This document shows positions 41,639 through 42,089 of a DNA stretch of 42,089 nucleotides, one piece after another. The DNA lies in the NCBI RefSeq assembly GCF_030696055.1, contig NZ_JAUYNP010000297.1, positions 1 to 42,089 on the forward strand. The letters run 5' to 3'. The stretch comes from Pseudomonas sp. (GTDB lineage Bacteria; Pseudomonadota; Gammaproteobacteria; Pseudomonadales; Pseudomonadaceae). A program made the position numbers and the translations under genes. The notes under the pieces were generated by a model. That model did not search any database. It saw nothing but the letters and a program-made list of their open reading frames with translations, and was not told where the DNA came from. Position 1 is the stretch's first letter. Each line of letters begins with the position of its first letter.

Positions 41639-42089
41639 GCTTGAGCTGCGCCGCCTGGCGTTGGCTTTCGCGAAACTCGCCCGGGGTCTGCCCGGTCCAG
41701 GTCTTGAAGCTGCGGTGGAAAGAGCGCGACTCGGTAAAGCCCAGGTAGCAGGCGATATCCTGAATCGCCAGGTCGCTGCGCAGCAGGTAGTGCTCGGCCA
41801 GTTCCTGGCGCAGTTCATCGAGTATCTGCTGGTAGCTGGTGCCGGCCAGTTGCAGATGACGCTGCAGGGTGCGCACCGTCATATTGAATTTCTCCGCCAC
41901 CCGCTCCTTGCGCGGCAAACCATCCTTGAGCAGCAGACGCAGGGCGTTCTTCACCCGGCGCGGCAGCGGCTCGTCATCGTCCAACCCGGCCATCAGGGTC
42001 AGGGCGTGTTCTTCCAGGGTACGCAGCAGGTTGGCGTCGGCCTGGCGCAGCGGCACGCCGAGGTATTCCAAAGGCACCAGCAGGGCGTT
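41634..42089 (-). CDS. AraC-family transcriptional regulator, 5'-truncated by window edge
   Basis: The last ~151 residues are visible. The segment LEYLGVPLRQADANLL belongs to the end of an N-terminal sensor domain of the kind seen in Pseudomonas OruR-like regulators. A typical AraC two-helix-turn-helix domain follows: RKERVAEKFNMTVRTLQRHL (first HTH) and DIACYLGFTESRSFHRSFKT with WTGQTPGEFRE (second HTH). The frame is open to the window edge, so the start lies outside; the apparent GTG start at 42077 is internal. Stop codon TAG (41634-41636) lies inside the palindromic repeat. Target genes are unknown. Confidence 0.9.
   Translation of the reverse strand, partial: NALLVPLEYLGVPLRQADANLLRTLEEHALTLMAGLDDDEPLPRRVKNALRLLLKDGLPRKERVAEKFNMTVRTLQRHLQLAGTSYQQILDELRQELAEHYLLRSDLAIQDIACYLGFTESRSFHRSFKTWTGQTPGEFRESQRQAAQLKP

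Overview
The window looks like chromosomal DNA of a Pseudomonas species (Gammaproteobacteria). The grounds are a wbpM-type dehydratase followed by a comEA-like gene at the end of an O-antigen locus, Pseudomonas-type REP sequences, a dgt / dacB / yggL block, and a mobA / moaB / moeA block beside a YgdI-type lipoprotein and tRNA-Pro. From memory these blocks also sit in this part of the P. aeruginosa chromosome; I could not check this. All functional calls come from reading the translations, without database searches.

Region 1 (1-13802) is the 3' part of a lipopolysaccharide O-antigen cluster, all on the + strand and mostly coupled by 4-base overlaps. The order is: partial hexapeptide acyltransferase, Wzx-like flippase, GT4 glycosyltransferase, Wzy-like polymerase, two-domain oxidoreductase, heparinase II/III-like protein, second GT4 transferase, PglC-like initiating phosphoglycosyl transferase, PglD-like N-acetyltransferase, DegT-family aminotransferase and WbpM-like UDP-GlcNAc 4,6-dehydratase. 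The last four together could make UDP-N,N'-diacetylbacillosamine (or a close isomer) and load it on undecaprenyl phosphate. The first ~4.3 kb is AT-rich; composition changes inside the oxidoreductase gene, which suggests a serotype-exchange breakpoint.

Region 2 (13803-15951) is an accretion zone between wbpM and comEA. It holds two REP-like repeats, a RelE/ParE-type toxin-antitoxin pair, repeats resembling an insertion-sequence end, and a VapBC-type pair with a perfect 15-bp-arm operator palindrome.

Region 3 (15952-24990) holds ComEA-like, DUF2784, SDR, CynX/NimT-type transporter, an unknown protein, YheU, a 7TMR-DISM hybrid histidine kinase, DacB (PBP4) and YggL.

Region 4 (25044-34272) holds a large Cache-GAF-HD-GYP phosphodiesterase flanked by two related MITE-like palindromic elements, then FUSC, Dgt, DoxX, an Atg22/UMF1-like transporter and an EAL protein. 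Signalling genes are frequent: two likely c-di-GMP phosphodiesterases, the hybrid kinase and CheV.

Region 5 (34273-42089) holds an ammonium transporter with NtrC/sigma-54-like upstream signals, a DUF5610 protein, a glutaredoxin-like protein, CheV, tRNA-Pro(CGG), a small lipoprotein, molybdenum cofactor genes mobA, moaB and moeA, and a partial AraC-family regulator. Three palindromic repeats (25044-25187, 28274-28503, 41566-41638) each contain, or at their very end touch, the stop codon of a minus-strand gene.
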